From assembly GCA_963971225.1 (NCBI GenBank), contig OZ020267.1, positions 98,499,536-98,563,535 on the forward strand: a stretch of DNA of 64,000 bases, written 5' to 3'. This DNA comes from Melieria omissa (lineage: Eukaryota > Arthropoda > Insecta > Diptera > Ulidiidae). Every line of letters starts with the position of its first letter. The stretch's first letter is position 1. Made by a program: the position numbers and the translations under genes. Positions 1 to 11,700 of the stretch are shown here, in pieces. The notes beneath the pieces are model-generated. The model saw nothing but the letters and a program-made list of their open reading frames with translations. It was not told the origin of the DNA and did no database searches.

Positions 1-807
1 GTTGTCTATCTTTCTCTACGCTATCCTTGGCTCTTTTATTGACCAACTCTTCCCCACACTGACATAATAGCAAGCAAATTCAGCGGGGAGTGCCAATTCA
101 ACTGATTTGTTAATCCATTCAAAATCTTATTTCAAAATATTAAAACTACCACAATAAATGACTGGTGTATGTGCCACCACACTGCACTGCACATACGACA
201 ATAAGTTATGCAAAACCCACTTGACATTTGATGTTTTGCGCAACCAGTCAGGAGCGCCGTTTAGATTGGTGCAACTGTTGTACATCTACAAGAAATTTAA
301 CAACAAAGTCCACTAGTAATGACATAACAACAACAAATCCTACTTGTTAGCATTCGTAACAATAACAAACTGCACTTTTGACTGCCTTTGCGATTGTGCA
401 ATAATCATATTTTCTGCAAACTAACTTTATGACTGACTGACTCTCTGTCTCTCTATCTGTCTGTTGCAATATTTGCTAATTGCAATTTAATTTTTATAGT
501 GAAAATGCCGCATAACCAAAACAACAATAAAATTCACAACTTTTGACAGTTTCCCCCTGTTTGTCAACTATTGCTACTGCTGTTACTTTGTTTTGTTGTT
601 GTTTTGACTTTGTTATTGTTTGAGGTTTTCGGCGAAAGTTTTGTTGGTTGACCTTTTTGGCGCATTTTGTGTCGATGTTGGTGGCCGCTTTTTTCATGTT
701 TAGGGGGACAACAGTCAACATGGAGTCGCAATGCCGGCAGCACTATTGCTGTAAGCAACAACTACAAACATAATTATGACAGCAGCTGTCAAAAGTGCAC
801 AAAATCG

Positions 808-838
<31 letters not shown>

Positions 839-2239
839 TTACAGACAACCCCAAGTCACCATTCAGTCACCGCGCTGAATTTTACAATGCAAATCTCAAT
901 GGCAAATTAAACTTGCGGCTAGTTGTTTGTTTTTGTTGTTGTTGTTGCACTTTTAGCTGTTACCAACCAGCCACTGTCAAATTGCATGACTGTTGGCTAT
1001 GTCAATATTTGTTCATTAGCCTTTTGGGTATTTTCCACCGCAGCAACTTTTGGCTTCAACGAGAAGCGCCGCTTTAGACCGAATCATTTGGCACAGAACT
1101 AAAAAGGCTAATAAAACTAATTTGTCATTACCTCAAGCATTAACTTTCCATTTCGCCAAAAACAACGCTTGCGGCAAATAAATGATGTCAAGTCATTTTT
1201 TTGTGACTCACGTCAACTAATAAAAAAAACTGCCTTCAACCGCTAATCCAGCAGCCAAAATGTTGGTTGAGTGTTAAATTTATTAATGAATTTAAGCGCT
1301 AATAAAATTAATGCACACGCCAAAAAATAAATGGAACAACAAAAACAAAAACAACAATCAAATACAACAACCTAAACACTGCAGCGGCTCACCTAATTTC
1401 AATTCAGCCAAAATCGACATTGGCAACAGGGGCCAATGTTTTCGTGCTCGTGCTGCTTTAATTCGCAACAACAACAATGCATAATAAAGAATAATAAAAT
1501 AATACAAGGCGTGACAAACTTGAGCGGGTGAAAGTGATAAATGATTGAGAGTGTTTGACAGATTTTGACAGCCGTCAACTGTGGGCCACATCAATTTTCG
1601 GCGAGACGACAATTTATGGGCCATTGAATTTATTAATGTTGAGTGTGTCAACCGAAGGAAGCAATTTAACGTGGGCTAGAGATTTAATTAATGAAGTTGC
1701 AACAGAGATTTTTTTGCCAGTGTTGAATATACTAAAACATCAAAAGGGAGGATAATGGAAATCAGAAGAGGAAGAGACTGAAAGAAAGAGTTGTTAGAAA
1801 AGGAAAAAGGATGAAACTGGTAGAGAAATTAAAAAAATTTAATTTTAATTTCAAATAATTATGCTTCAAAACGAGCTGAAAGAGCTATTTAGAGACATGG
1901 TCGTGGTACAGCGATTAAACATTTAGAGCCTGGATCGTCCATGTCTTTCGGATGAACATTAAAAACCCAGAGAAGAAGGTGTTTGGAAAACTAATAAGAG
2001 AGCTATGAAGAAAGAGACCGTGTCTCCAGTGGAAGAACAAAGTTCATGAAGTTATATGGGCTCTTGGAGGCGCTTGGAGAGATCTTTTGCTGCAGGCCAT
2101 ATCCCGGTAACGGATTACTATAGTCAGGAAATAAGACTTAAACAGGGCAGACAGACATTTTTGTAGTCAAAACTGAGAAGAAGGAGAGAATAGATATTGA
2201 AAGGGAGAAAAAGATAAGTAAAATAAGCCAAAGGGTATG
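1..2239. other. Non-coding stretch, no gene seen
   Basis: AT-rich sequence with scattered TTG/CAA runs, a GACT/GTCT-rich patch near 430-470 and a CA microsatellite. Open frames here, up to 136 codons at 667-1077, are translations of CA and TTG tracts with Thr-His and Cys runs and show no recognisable domain. Nothing else could be supported. Confidence 0.7.
811..838. repeat. (CA)n microsatellite
   Basis: A near-perfect CA dinucleotide run of about 28 bp with one interruption near its left end. Comparable short CA/GT runs lie at 14739-14757, 14848-14863, 18421-18434, 19267-19302 and 28545-28562. Confidence 0.95.
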
Positions 2240-3100
2240 TTTGAGTCATTGTCGATGTGTGAAGCCTTGTGTTATGCTGATGAAAGAAAAGGTCTCCTAT
2301 TGGCCAAAGCTCTCCACTCCTTCGTTCCTTTAGAAGATCCAACTGTTGACAGTATAGGTCTGAATTATGCGTTTGGTCATAGGAAAGAAGCTCATAGTAG
2401 ATGATTCCCCGCTTATACCACCAAACAAATAGCAAAACCTTGCTAACTGTCAATCATGGCTTGACCACTGTTGTCGCCAGCTCAGTGCGATTCCACCACG
2501 ACCGTTTTTGCTGGATGTTATCGTTACTGATCTAGTTTTCATTAGCAGACACCATCCGTTTCAGAAATCGGTCCAGTTTGCTGCCATTCATCAGCGATTC
2601 ATTGATGGAAGTTTGGTGTATGAGGCACCCAGCCTTTTCCAACTGGTTAAAAATGTTGTTTTAAGTAATGTTTAGCTTGTGGGCAAATTGAAATATTACT
2701 TAGATGACAGTCAGACTGAATGATTTGCATGATTTCATCAACATTTTCGACAATTGGTCAGAATGTGCTGAATACTTGACATCAAACTAACCGCATTGGA
2801 ATTAACGAAACCAAAAGATAGATACTGTAAGATTGACTCTTACAGTATCAAAGTCAATCTTACAGTATCAAAACCATAAAAACTTTTCACAATTTTCGCT
2901 TTTATCAAAGAAAATTTCAAGTTATGGCAAATTTTCTCTTTGCTATCGTCCATATTTGATACGCAGTCAAACAAATCTGAGTTAAGCAATCACAAAACTG
3001 TCTCAGAAGTTTTGTTAGTACAAGATCTCATCTTTCTAAAGACATCCAGCATAGCTCGATTTCTCTTATACAACGTGAGATAAAGATTACTAAAGTCATG
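2240..3100 (-). pseudogene. Degraded mariner transposon (family A, copy 1)
   Basis: This is a dead Tc1/mariner element read on the minus strand. Translating 2600-2240 in changing frames gives recognisable mariner transposase blocks: RFLKRMV followed by SANEN and a stop where the family has TGDEKW, then VLLFVWW, YYELL, YCQQLDLL and FHQHNTRLHTS where the family has FHQDNARPHTS. Both visible catalytic aspartates are therefore gone (D to N and D to H). The C-terminal block with the third Asp is absent. Upstream are a VENVDEI block in a shifted frame, the start codon near 2960 (MDDSKEK) and a 5' leader of about 130 bp shared with the copies at 28932 and 52080. Several frameshifts and stops make it non-functional. 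The mellifera-like subfamily is my reading of the motif spellings. Confidence 0.85.
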
Positions 3101-3276
3101 TTTTGGGAAAGTAATGGATTTCTTTTTACTACATCAAGCTACATGGTTTGAGAGTCTTGTAAGTGTCCAACAATAAAACATTCTATCCCAAATTTTGCCA
3201 AAACATCATCAGATCTTCAATTAAAATGTTTCAAGCAAGCAAGGCAAATCAAATGAAACATAATAATACAAAAAAC

Positions 3277-3429
3277 AGGGGTATTCACACCTAGCTCGTT
3301 ACTTTATTAGTTCAGTACTCGATAGTTTTGTATATGTTATTTGTTTTTGTAAAAGAATCAAACAAACTTAAAATACAAAACTATCAAGTACCGAACTATC
3401 AAAGAATCGAGCTCAGTGTGAAAACACCT
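3277..3429. mobile_element. Hairpin MITE-like element
   Basis: The two halves are inverted copies. The left arm runs from AGGGGTATTCACAC through AGTACTCGATAGTTTTGTAT; the right arm is its near reverse complement ending in GTGTGAAAACACCT. Arms are about 55 bp and the loop about 40 bp. There is no coding content. This layout is typical of foldback MITEs; the superfamily cannot be assigned and no clear target duplication is visible. Confidence 0.7.
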
Positions 3430-4158
3430 TATATATTGTGCAATCATATTCTATTGAACAACCAGCAATGTCATTGCCAATTGTTCAATGGGTCAACAGC
3501 AATAAGCAAAAACCAATGTGACAATGGCGCATAAATATCAATAAATAAAAGACAATTTAAGCTTTTTTCTGTATTGTAATTTTACACAGTGGTGGTTTTG
3601 GTTGTTGTTGTTGCAGTGATATATAATTGTTAGCGCTACAGTTAAAGGCATTTCAATTGCAAGCACTTAGCGCAAAGTTTAATTGAAAATCAAAATATGG
3701 CAACTTTGTCACACATTGTGCCAATTGGGCATTGTGACAAGTACGAGTGAATGTTGCGCTCGTGCAGACCACATTTGTCATTGTTTTGACACCCACTGTT
3801 TGTGTTCACATCAATGTGTGGTCGAAGATGAATTGTTGTACCCAAAGTTGAAATTGTGCAATTTTGCTTGTTTGTTGTTGTTGTTTTTGTGATTTTTGCA
3901 TAAAAGTGCCACACATTGTGGGTGGCAATGTTGTGCTCGACATTGAGCGTATTTATGCAAAGTTTTTGCGTAATGTGTCTGTCAATTTGGACAGTTTAAG
4001 TGTTCCGTTATAAGACTGCAGTAGATAAGTTATGAAAACATTTCTCATTTTCTTTCGTTCATGCGCCAGAAACTTGTGAATGCAACAGCTTTTGTAACAG
4101 ATGCTAAGCTGATGCATGTAATTCATGTTTGTCTATGACTGGAAGGGCACGCAAAGTC
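3430..4158. other. Non-coding stretch, no gene seen
   Basis: AT-rich sequence with TTG tracts near 3600 and 3870. The overlapping 69- and 74-codon frames on opposite strands have no recognisable domain and look accidental. Confidence 0.6.
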
Positions 4159-4766
4159 AGTGTTGCCAGATAGCTGAAATGACTTTCTACAAAATCTAAA
4201 AAAAGCCAAACTTTTCCTAAAATTGGTAGGTCCTAAAATTTGTTATTTTTCATTATAAACTAAGGAATTAAATTTCTCATAAAAAATATAAAATTATACA
4301 GGGTTATCCATTTTTCGGTTTGAAAAGTAGTTAAAAGTTAAAAACAAACACACATGAAAATATGATTTCGATGAGACTTTTATTTTAGGATAATGCTTGG
4401 ACCTTGTTTGTTCATTTAAATGATTTATAATTTATTAAAAAAAATGAGACCGGTATGAAATTCGCTTTTGTCTTCTTCCTTCATTCATTGTATGAATTAT
4501 ACACTTTGAAGCATAACATTTAATTCAAATAATAAATAAATAAATTAAATTAAATAAAATAAATTAAATAAAAATAAAATTAAATAAAATAAATTAATAA
4601 AATAATAGCTTTCAATATTCAAGGCTTCAACTCCTCTAAAGGTGTCAAATGAGTCAGCACCAAAATCTCCGCAAATTTCTCCTAAACAATGCTTCCTCCC
4701 AAAACTTCTCCGAAAAGGCGAAGAATCTCCTAAATCTAGGAGGATATCTCATAATCTGGCAACACT
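4159..4766. mobile_element. Candidate non-autonomous element with 13-bp inverted ends
   Basis: AGTGTTGCCAGAT at 4159-4171 is the exact reverse complement of ATCTGGCAACACT at 4754-4766. Between them lie 580 bp of AT-rich sequence including a simple AAATA/AAATT-rich tract at 4525-4605 and no credible open frame. Similar GTGTTGCCA ends are common in insect non-autonomous DNA elements, which is the basis for the call. Flanking bases show no convincing target duplication. Confidence 0.5.
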
Positions 4767-5829
4767 TCGCAGAGTAGGCAACAGTGTCTATCCCGCTTAG
4801 AGCATTTCACGCTTCAATGCATTTCTGGCACAAAATCCAGTTGAACTTCCCGTCAAATGCACACAATTGGAACTCATCATTAGAGGCCATTTGCCGTTGA
4901 CATGATTTTCTCTCACTTCCTCCCTCCAAACGCCATCGAACTGTGCAACGGCCCACTGTGCGGACATTGGTTAATAGCTCTTTAACCATGCAGAGTTCCA
5001 TTTCGCTTCAAGCTAATTTCTATAAGCAGCCAATTTTTGCTTGTACTCGTTCATTGTGACTCTAATTGTTACCTCATTGTTGTTGTTTAGTTGGTATATG
5101 TTATAGAACGATTTATATGTCATTCACTGTTGTTGCTAGTGGATCATTTAAGTTTGTGTGCGCGCACCAATAAAACATAATTTTCCGCCACTTGCATTAA
5201 AAAAAAACAAAATCACTATAAAACCAAATTTATTATCTAAATTTTTCAATAGAATATTGTCACATTTCACATAACAGCACTTAATGTCAACTGCACTGTT
5301 TTATATGTGAGTGTGTGTGTATTTCAAGCACGCTTGAGCAGCCACAGCAAGGTGATACACAAAAATACAAAAATTATATAAACATGGCAACCCTTACAAC
5401 CGGCCATTGACCAGCTAACCAAAAGGCCATTAACATTGTGAAAACATTAGGCGAGCGAGAGAAAATTTATTTATTTTTATAATTTTATTTTCATAGACAA
5501 CTATCGATATATTAATGAAACAATAAAAAGTGCAGCAGCAACAAAAAGTTTCAAAAAATACTTAGGAAAAAAGGCTCTACAAACAATAGCAAAAAAACCA
5601 ATTGTAATTTTTCAAAAACATCTCGAAAATAGTTTGCCTGTTTTGGTTGCTTTTCTATACCAAACAGTTTTCTTTCTAAGCGTTTCTTTCATCCTTTTTA
5701 TCTAAAAATTATTAAACTTGTGATCCCTTTCTAATCTTATCGGCATTTCAGTACAACTTTAGCTCACTTAATCCGATTTCTGATTACTCCTGTTCTTCAT
5801 TTAAGATTTGACCCTTTAATTGCTTTTCA
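4767..5829. other. Non-coding stretch, no gene seen
   Basis: AT-rich sequence with no domain-bearing open frame. A 64-codon minus-strand frame at 4807-5001 has ordinary composition but matches no family I recognise and was not called as a gene. Confidence 0.6.
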
Positions 5830-6790
5830 ACAAATTTTCTTACATCTGTGTCCTTAGAATTTTACTATTTCTTTTCTCTAATATTATTCTTAAATATTTA
5901 ATTTTTTGATTTTTTTTATTTATTTATATTAAATTTTCCTGCATCTTTGTCCAAACTATTTAACTAACTTTTTAACTATTTCTTTTTTGCAAAAATTTTC
6001 TTAAATATTTTCTTTTTCTGTGATTTTCTCGCCCTTTTCTCTTTCTATTCCCTTGTTTACATTTCTGCTTCTTTCCCAACCCATTATTTCCTTCATGGCT
6101 TTGAATGGTATTCGGCTAAAAAGTTGTAGGCAAAACCCTCCAAAATGAAATTCTGTGTGCGCCACTGCAGCAGGTATTATTCCTTTCAACCCTTCTTCTT
6201 CTACTACTTATTTTCTTCCATATCTTTTCTTTACTCATAAATTTAAGCATTGTCCTTTGTAATTTTTCTTCTTTTTTTACTGTTCTGCATTTTTACTTTA
6301 GTCTTTTCTTCTTTTTATCCATCAATTTAAACTTTCTAAATACATAATTAATATACAATGCTTCTTCTTCCTTTCTTTTTTTATTCTCTGAGCTTTGTTT
6401 TTTTCTATAATTTTGTTCTCTTTCCTCTTTCTTCCTACGTTTCATATTTCAATGGCATTCTTTTTCATAGTTCTGCAGTCTTTTTTCCCTCCTTCAGCCT
6501 TTTTCCCCTCTTTTTCTTTTCTTTCTCCTCCTCCTTTTTTTCTAACTTGATGCTTTTTCATACTCTTATCTGCTTCTGCCCTCTTCCTCATTCTTTTCTC
6601 TTGTTCTCTTTTTCATTCCAGCTTAATTTTTCTCTCAATCTAATTTTTTGCTACACGCTTTTACATATATTTTTTATTTTCAATTACCTAATTTGGTAAA
6701 AAAAATTTTGTATTTTTTAATTTTTTTATTTTGTGTATTTTTTTATTTTTTCACTTTAGTTATATTTATTTGTTTTTTTTTTTATTCAAA
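5830..6790. repeat. Pyrimidine-rich strand-asymmetric tract
   Basis: The plus strand here is overwhelmingly C and T, with runs of CTTTTTCTTC type and few purines. The tract is interrupted near 6090-6172 by a small transposon end. The plus-strand frames inside (6358-6699, 6648-6872) are strings of Phe, Ser and Leu and reflect base composition, not coding. Confidence 0.75.
6096..6172. mobile_element. Truncated copy of the CACTGGCGC-ended MITE
   Basis: The segment from ATGGCTTTGAATGGTATTCG to TGTGTGCGCCACTGC matches the right half of the element at 50858-51011, sharing the 23-base ending GAAATTCTGTG...CGCCACTGC exactly. The left half is missing, so this copy is end-truncated inside the pyrimidine-rich tract. 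Confidence 0.7.
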
Positions 6791-6799
6791 AAACTGCAT

Positions 6800-8314
6800 T
6801 TGCTCAAACGTACACAACGTAGTCAAACGGCCAACTGCACTCGAATGCCTTCAAGTCAGAAAGCAACAATAAACAAACAGACAACAACGGAAGTTATTAA
6901 AATTTGTTGTTGTTAGTTGTTCTGTTATGGCATTGTCCCTTCTCAACTGTCCACCTAACAAATTGGCTGCAGTTGTTTTTGTTGTTGAAAAGAAAAGCAG
7001 CAAAAAAGTTTGTGTCAATAGTAGACACGCCATCATTTTGCATTTCATTGTTGTTGTTGTTGTGCTACTTTCAATATTTTAGCCTCATTTCAGAGTCCAA
7101 TGGACTGACAAATAGTTAGAACGAAAAAGTTGAAAAGTCAGGACCTGACATATGAATTAACAGTATATGTCGACATGTAAATGTCATGCAGTGAAAGTTT
7201 TTGTTGTGTTAGTTGAACTTTTACTAGCAACCATTCAAAGACAAATGAGCAGTCAAAACAATCTGAAAAGGACTCAAAAGAGTTCAAAACTTAGGACAAT
7301 TATTTTGTAGATTTTTCAATGCAACATCGAGTTGGTATTGCTCTCTTTTTTCTTTCTCTCTCTCTCTATCTAATTGAAAGCATAACAAATAAGCGTTGTA
7401 ACGTTACTAATTTTCCTTAGTCATTCAAAGCGTTTTCGTCCTAATTCTAGTGACTGTCCCTTTCCAAAGCCTGTTTGACAGCTCTTAGCTCATTTTCATA
7501 CTCGTTGTTGTGGTTTGTTTGTTTGTTTATTTTGCACGTCAATGAAGCGCCTGTAGCTGCTTTTATGTCGTTTCACTGTACGCAGAGTTTACATATCGAC
7601 AAACTGTTGCTTTGTGTTCCACATTGTTGTGGTTGTTATTATTAGTGGGGGGCTCTCCCTTTTGCTGTTAGTGCTGTTGTTGTTATTGTTATGTTACTAC
7701 CGGTCAACAGTTCATGTTATCACCCCATATTTTCATAGTTGTTGTTATTGAAGTTGTTGTTTGTGTTTTCCACGTTCTACATCGTTTTTTACTGCTACTC
7801 AAAGAAAATTGTTCTATGACGTTACACAGCTATTCGGTATTGCCGATATCTTTTTTGAATGTTGTTGTAAACATTTGTTATGCATTTTAGTGTCATTAGC
7901 CGCAGCCGGGTTACTGTGTCAATAGTGTCATAAAGGGTTATTGACTGGGTTGGTGGTAAAATGGCGATGGACTTAGGAAGCAGTGGGTAGTGAATACTTT
8001 GAGTGTAGATAAAAGCAACCAAAAGGCTTGAGAGGTCATTGTGCAGGTCAGAACTTGCTGAGTGGTCTCTCAAAGCCAGATTAAGTAATATAAAAGTCAG
8101 CAGTTTTGTTTCTAGGCCCACAATAATGCAATACCAATGCACAATTAACTCTCTGCAGTCTCATAAAGTAGACCTGTTGTAAGATGTTTATGGGTTAAAT
8201 TGATCCCATAAAAAATCCAACATAACTTCAAATACAGATACTTTTTTATTCCTAAAATCAGAAAATATTTGATCTTTGATTTACATGTCGCGTATATAAA
8301 TATAAATCCATAGA
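6800..8314. other. Non-coding stretch, no gene seen
   Basis: Mixed sequence with many TTG/TGT tracts (6905-6925, 7050-7062, 7675-7690, 7740-7760) and a CT-rich patch near 7345-7370. The 106-codon minus frame at 7822-8142 has no domain I recognise. Confidence 0.65.
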
Positions 8315-9310
8315 CATATAATTGTTTGTCCTGACTGACTGACTAACTAATTCTTCATCGCCGCGCCCAAACCGCTGAAGTTACAAATATTAAATTTAAA
8401 CTGTAGTTACATCCTGAAAATTGAACCTTCTCTAAAATGGGATTTTTTGTTTATTCTAAGAGGGCAAAATATGGGTTAAGGTGTGGTATGCGAAACGCGA
8501 TTTAATGTGCCTATTGATTTCAAACTTAGTGAAAATACTCAAAAATAATTCCACACGAATTTTTTTTTTTTAATTAAAATTTAACAGCCAACAATTGGTT
8601 AAGGTGCGTACACGGGAAGACTACGAAAAAACGATGGACCAATGGGCCTATTGACTTAAAATTTGGTGAAAATAATTGAAATCAAAAAGAATTTAACACG
8701 CGTTTCTCATTTTTTTTTTTAAATCAAAACTTAAAGGAGTGAACCAATGGTTAAAAGTTTTGTATGAAGAAGTATGATTTTTGTTGCGTTTTGACCTCAA
8801 ACTTGGTGAAAGAAATAATTCGATAAGTGGTTTTAATTTTTTTGAAAATCTAAAGCGACGTGCTTTCCATTTTTTTGAAACTAAAAATTTAACGGTGTCA
8901 AGAATGGGTTAAAAGTTTGTATGGAGAAACAAGATTTTATGGACCTTCTGCTTCAAACTTAGTGAAAGCATTTGACATGTGAAATAATTCGACTCGTGTT
9001 TTTCATTTTATCGGAAATCGAAATCTGACAAGGTCAACGATGGGTTAAAAGTTTATATGGGGAAACAAGATGGGCCTTTTTCCTTTTTACTTCAAGCCGT
9101 GTGAATCTGCTCTTGGTGAGACATTAGTTGCCACGTGTTTTTTTTTTAAATAACCATTTGACGGGGTCAACGATGGGTTAAGAGTTCGTATGAGGAAACA
9201 TGACTTAATGCGCAAATTGTCTTTAAATATGGTGAAAGCATTTAAAATGAGAAATAATTAGACAAATATTTTTTCATTAAATCAGACGACATCAACAAAG
9301 GGTTAAGAAG
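8315..9310. repeat. Diverged tandem array, about 125-158 bp units (dispersed family, copy 1)
   Basis: Each unit contains GGGTTAAAAGTTTGTATGG, then 'cattgacttcaaacttggtgaaa', then an A/T-rich stretch and 'aaatttaacggggtcaacgat'. Anchors lie near 8472, 8597, 8749, 8907, 9044, 9176 and 9300, giving about six units. The array follows a GACTGACTGACT run and a 'cgcccaaaccgctgaagttacaaa' leader that recurs before the related copy at 15625. No coding potential was seen. Confidence 0.8.
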
Positions 9311-9719
9311 AACTTGATTTCTTGACCCCATTGCACAGTGATTCGTTTCATAGACAAAACTAAAAAAATGCATAGTCTCGGAATTTAACGATTTCGATGT
9401 CATTCTAAAGGTAAAACTCCAACTAAGAAAACCCCAAAAAATCTGGTTGTATGGAGTCGAATCACTGGGCATTGAACTGAAACCTGTAGGCAAATCCACG
9501 GTGCTCTGATAGTCTCCTATACATATAAACGTAGTTCGAAACAAAAACCCGTCTTTAATATAAAATCCAATCTGTTCAAATGCTTTTTTAGTAAACTACA
9601 GAAATATTTTCTTTTTTTATTTGGAACCAACAGACTGTAGAAGCATTAAAAGCAGCAGTTATAATCGAGTTTGGTTTTATGGTGTTTTTGAGTTCGACTC
9701 TATCTGAGACATGTAATAT
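9311..9719. other. Non-coding stretch with unassigned minus-strand frame
   Basis: A 100-codon minus frame (9242-9544) has fairly protein-like composition but overlaps the last repeat unit and matches no family I recognise. It was not called as a gene. Confidence 0.5.
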
Positions 9720-9781
9720 CCTAAAGAAGGAAATGTCTTTCCTTTTCCTTCCTAAAGAAGGAAATGTCTTTCCTTTTCCTT
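9720..9781. repeat. Perfect 31-bp tandem duplication
   Basis: Two identical 31-bp copies, 9720-9750 and 9751-9781, beginning CCTAAAGAAGGAAATG. Each copy contains an inverted pair, AAGGAAA and TTTCCTT, so the duplication also doubles a small stem. Confidence 0.95.
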
Positions 9782-11369
9782 CTTTACGTTTTTTCTACGC
9801 CTTCAAATTTTCATTTTCTATTCAAGGATCAATCTTCTCCCTAAGCGCAAATTTCATATTAACAACGACAGTATGATTCATGTTAAGGAATCTACGGTTC
9901 ACTTTCTTCTCAATTATTTCTCAATTACTCTTCAACACTCTTCTAACCTTTGAAGGCATCCAACTGAGCATTGACCCACTAATACACATTAAATTCACTT
10001 ATCTCAAAAAATTGTCTCCACTTTCAAGTTTTAATTAAACCTTCCAGCGTGTAATTGTCGCTTTTCACCGTCAAGTTTTCCGCCCCAGCCAGCGGCGGCA
10101 ACATTTGCCATGTTTTGCCAACATTTCTGGGTCCACGCAAAACAGTGATTTGGCACAATTATTGTAGATTCTGTCTCGCAATGCCACACACACACACGAT
10201 TTTGTGCAACTTATCGTTTACACTCTAATTAACAAAACAACAGGTGAGCTAGAAAGCAAAAACAACAACAACATGAACCGTAAACATTTACTTTTGCAAG
10301 CAACCAACAAGCGACAACGACAGCAAAAAAAAACACGCAAAATCTTTAAATTTCTTTTTGATTTTAACGCTTTTCCGCCGTTCCACAAAACGCGACAACA
10401 TAAACTTTCGATTTTTTCCTATTGTCTGCTGGCGTATATTGTCTTGTCTGCTGTTGGTTTTTTGTTTTTGTTGTAAGCATTTCACTTTTAAGCTGCGGCA
10501 AGCAAAAATAGTGGCAGTAGAAAAAAAACGTAAAGCGATTTGACAAAAGCGTCAAGCGACAAAAAACGTGATTTAGAAGCAAAAGAAAAGACGCGCGAAC
10601 GTCGCGTCGGCAGTCAACGTGTATTGAGGGCACCGGGAAAGACACTAATGCGGGCGAAGGGCGAGAAGGGAATTCCGGGCGTGCGCGAACATATGACAAG
10701 TGCCGTGAACAGGCGACCGCGTCAGCTGTATTAAAGTTTTTGACGCAGTGTCAGCAAAACTTGACAGCGCAGTAGATACAAAAATCCAAAGCTACAGCAA
10801 AATCAAAGTTCTGGAATTTTGAGACCAAATCTGATTAGCAGCAAAGTTGCTCAGATTCTTGATGCATTTTCATGTTGCTTTCCTGATGATTCGATTACTG
10901 CTTTCAATTGGACTCAAACTCACGGTTCCCGTTATTTGTGCGATTGAGATGCGTTTAGCATATTTACATTTATTGTTATTGTTATTGCATTTTTACGATA
11001 TTTAACGCTTTCCATACAAACACTTTTCTATGCATCTAAAACGCAATGAAATCGCATCAAAAACTCATTTGCGGTCAACGTATTCGCCGAGACGTGCGAA
11101 GCTGAACTTCTTGTACAACAACAACTTGTATGTCGAATTCATAAAAGCCGCATAAAACCATATAAATATAAATCGTAAATATTTTTACGATTTGTTGTTA
11201 TGTTGTTTGCAATTACAGTCAATTGCTCGAGTCGTAAAAATTTTTGACAGCTTTATTGGTTCTTTGCAGCGCCCAAGTGCTCAAAATAATCAAAGACATT
11301 AAAAAGTATAATGGCGCAAACGTGCTAAAAAGTGCTAAAGAATCAGCCGACATGAAAGGGGACAACGCA
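9782..11369. other. Non-coding stretch, no gene seen
   Basis: Sequence near 10080-10740 is somewhat less AT-rich, with AGCAAAA and GACAAC motifs. Four overlapping open frames on both strands (61-111 codons) occupy 10204-10734. They are mutual shadows rich in Lys, Arg and Gln, and none carries a domain I recognise. Confidence 0.6.
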
Positions 11370-11700
11370 TGAAACCGCAGACTCGCAGTAGACAATGATT
11401 ACTGAGGGGAAAGGAGAGCTAAACAACTGAGTGGATTAAAATTGTGCTGGAATGGGTTGAATTTTGCAGAATTTGAATGGGTCTAATGATGATATAACAT
11501 GTCACATACAGTAAGAAAAATCTCGAAGCATTGAATTTTGGTGTAGAAGAGGGATGCAGTTGAGTCCGAAAGCCGAGAATCACAGAAGACAGTGATTACT
11601 GAGAGGAGAAAGAGAGATAGATTAAATTTGTGCTAAAAATGGGTTGAATTTAAAGTCTTTGCGGGTTTTTAATGGGTCTAAACAGTGTAAGCATAGACTT
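11370..11700. repeat. Imperfect tandem duplication, 197-bp period
   Basis: A segment containing 'gattactgagagg', 'attaaatttgtgct', 'aatgggttgaattt' and 'aatgggtctaa' occurs at about 11375-11490 and again at 11572-11685. The offset between matching GATTACT anchors is 197 bp. Confidence 0.75.

Noticed and set aside
667..1077. 136-codon plus-strand open frame
   Set aside because: It translates a CA microsatellite and TTG tracts into Thr-His and Cys runs; no domain, splice or promoter support.
4299..4400. CAGGGTTATCC motif resembling the one at 16160 near a transposase scrap
   Set aside because: Only about ten bases are shared and no transposase sequence follows; kept inside the 4159-4766 element without separate annotation.
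9242..9544. 100-codon minus frame with protein-like composition
   Set aside because: It overlaps the last unit of the tandem array and has no recognised domain.
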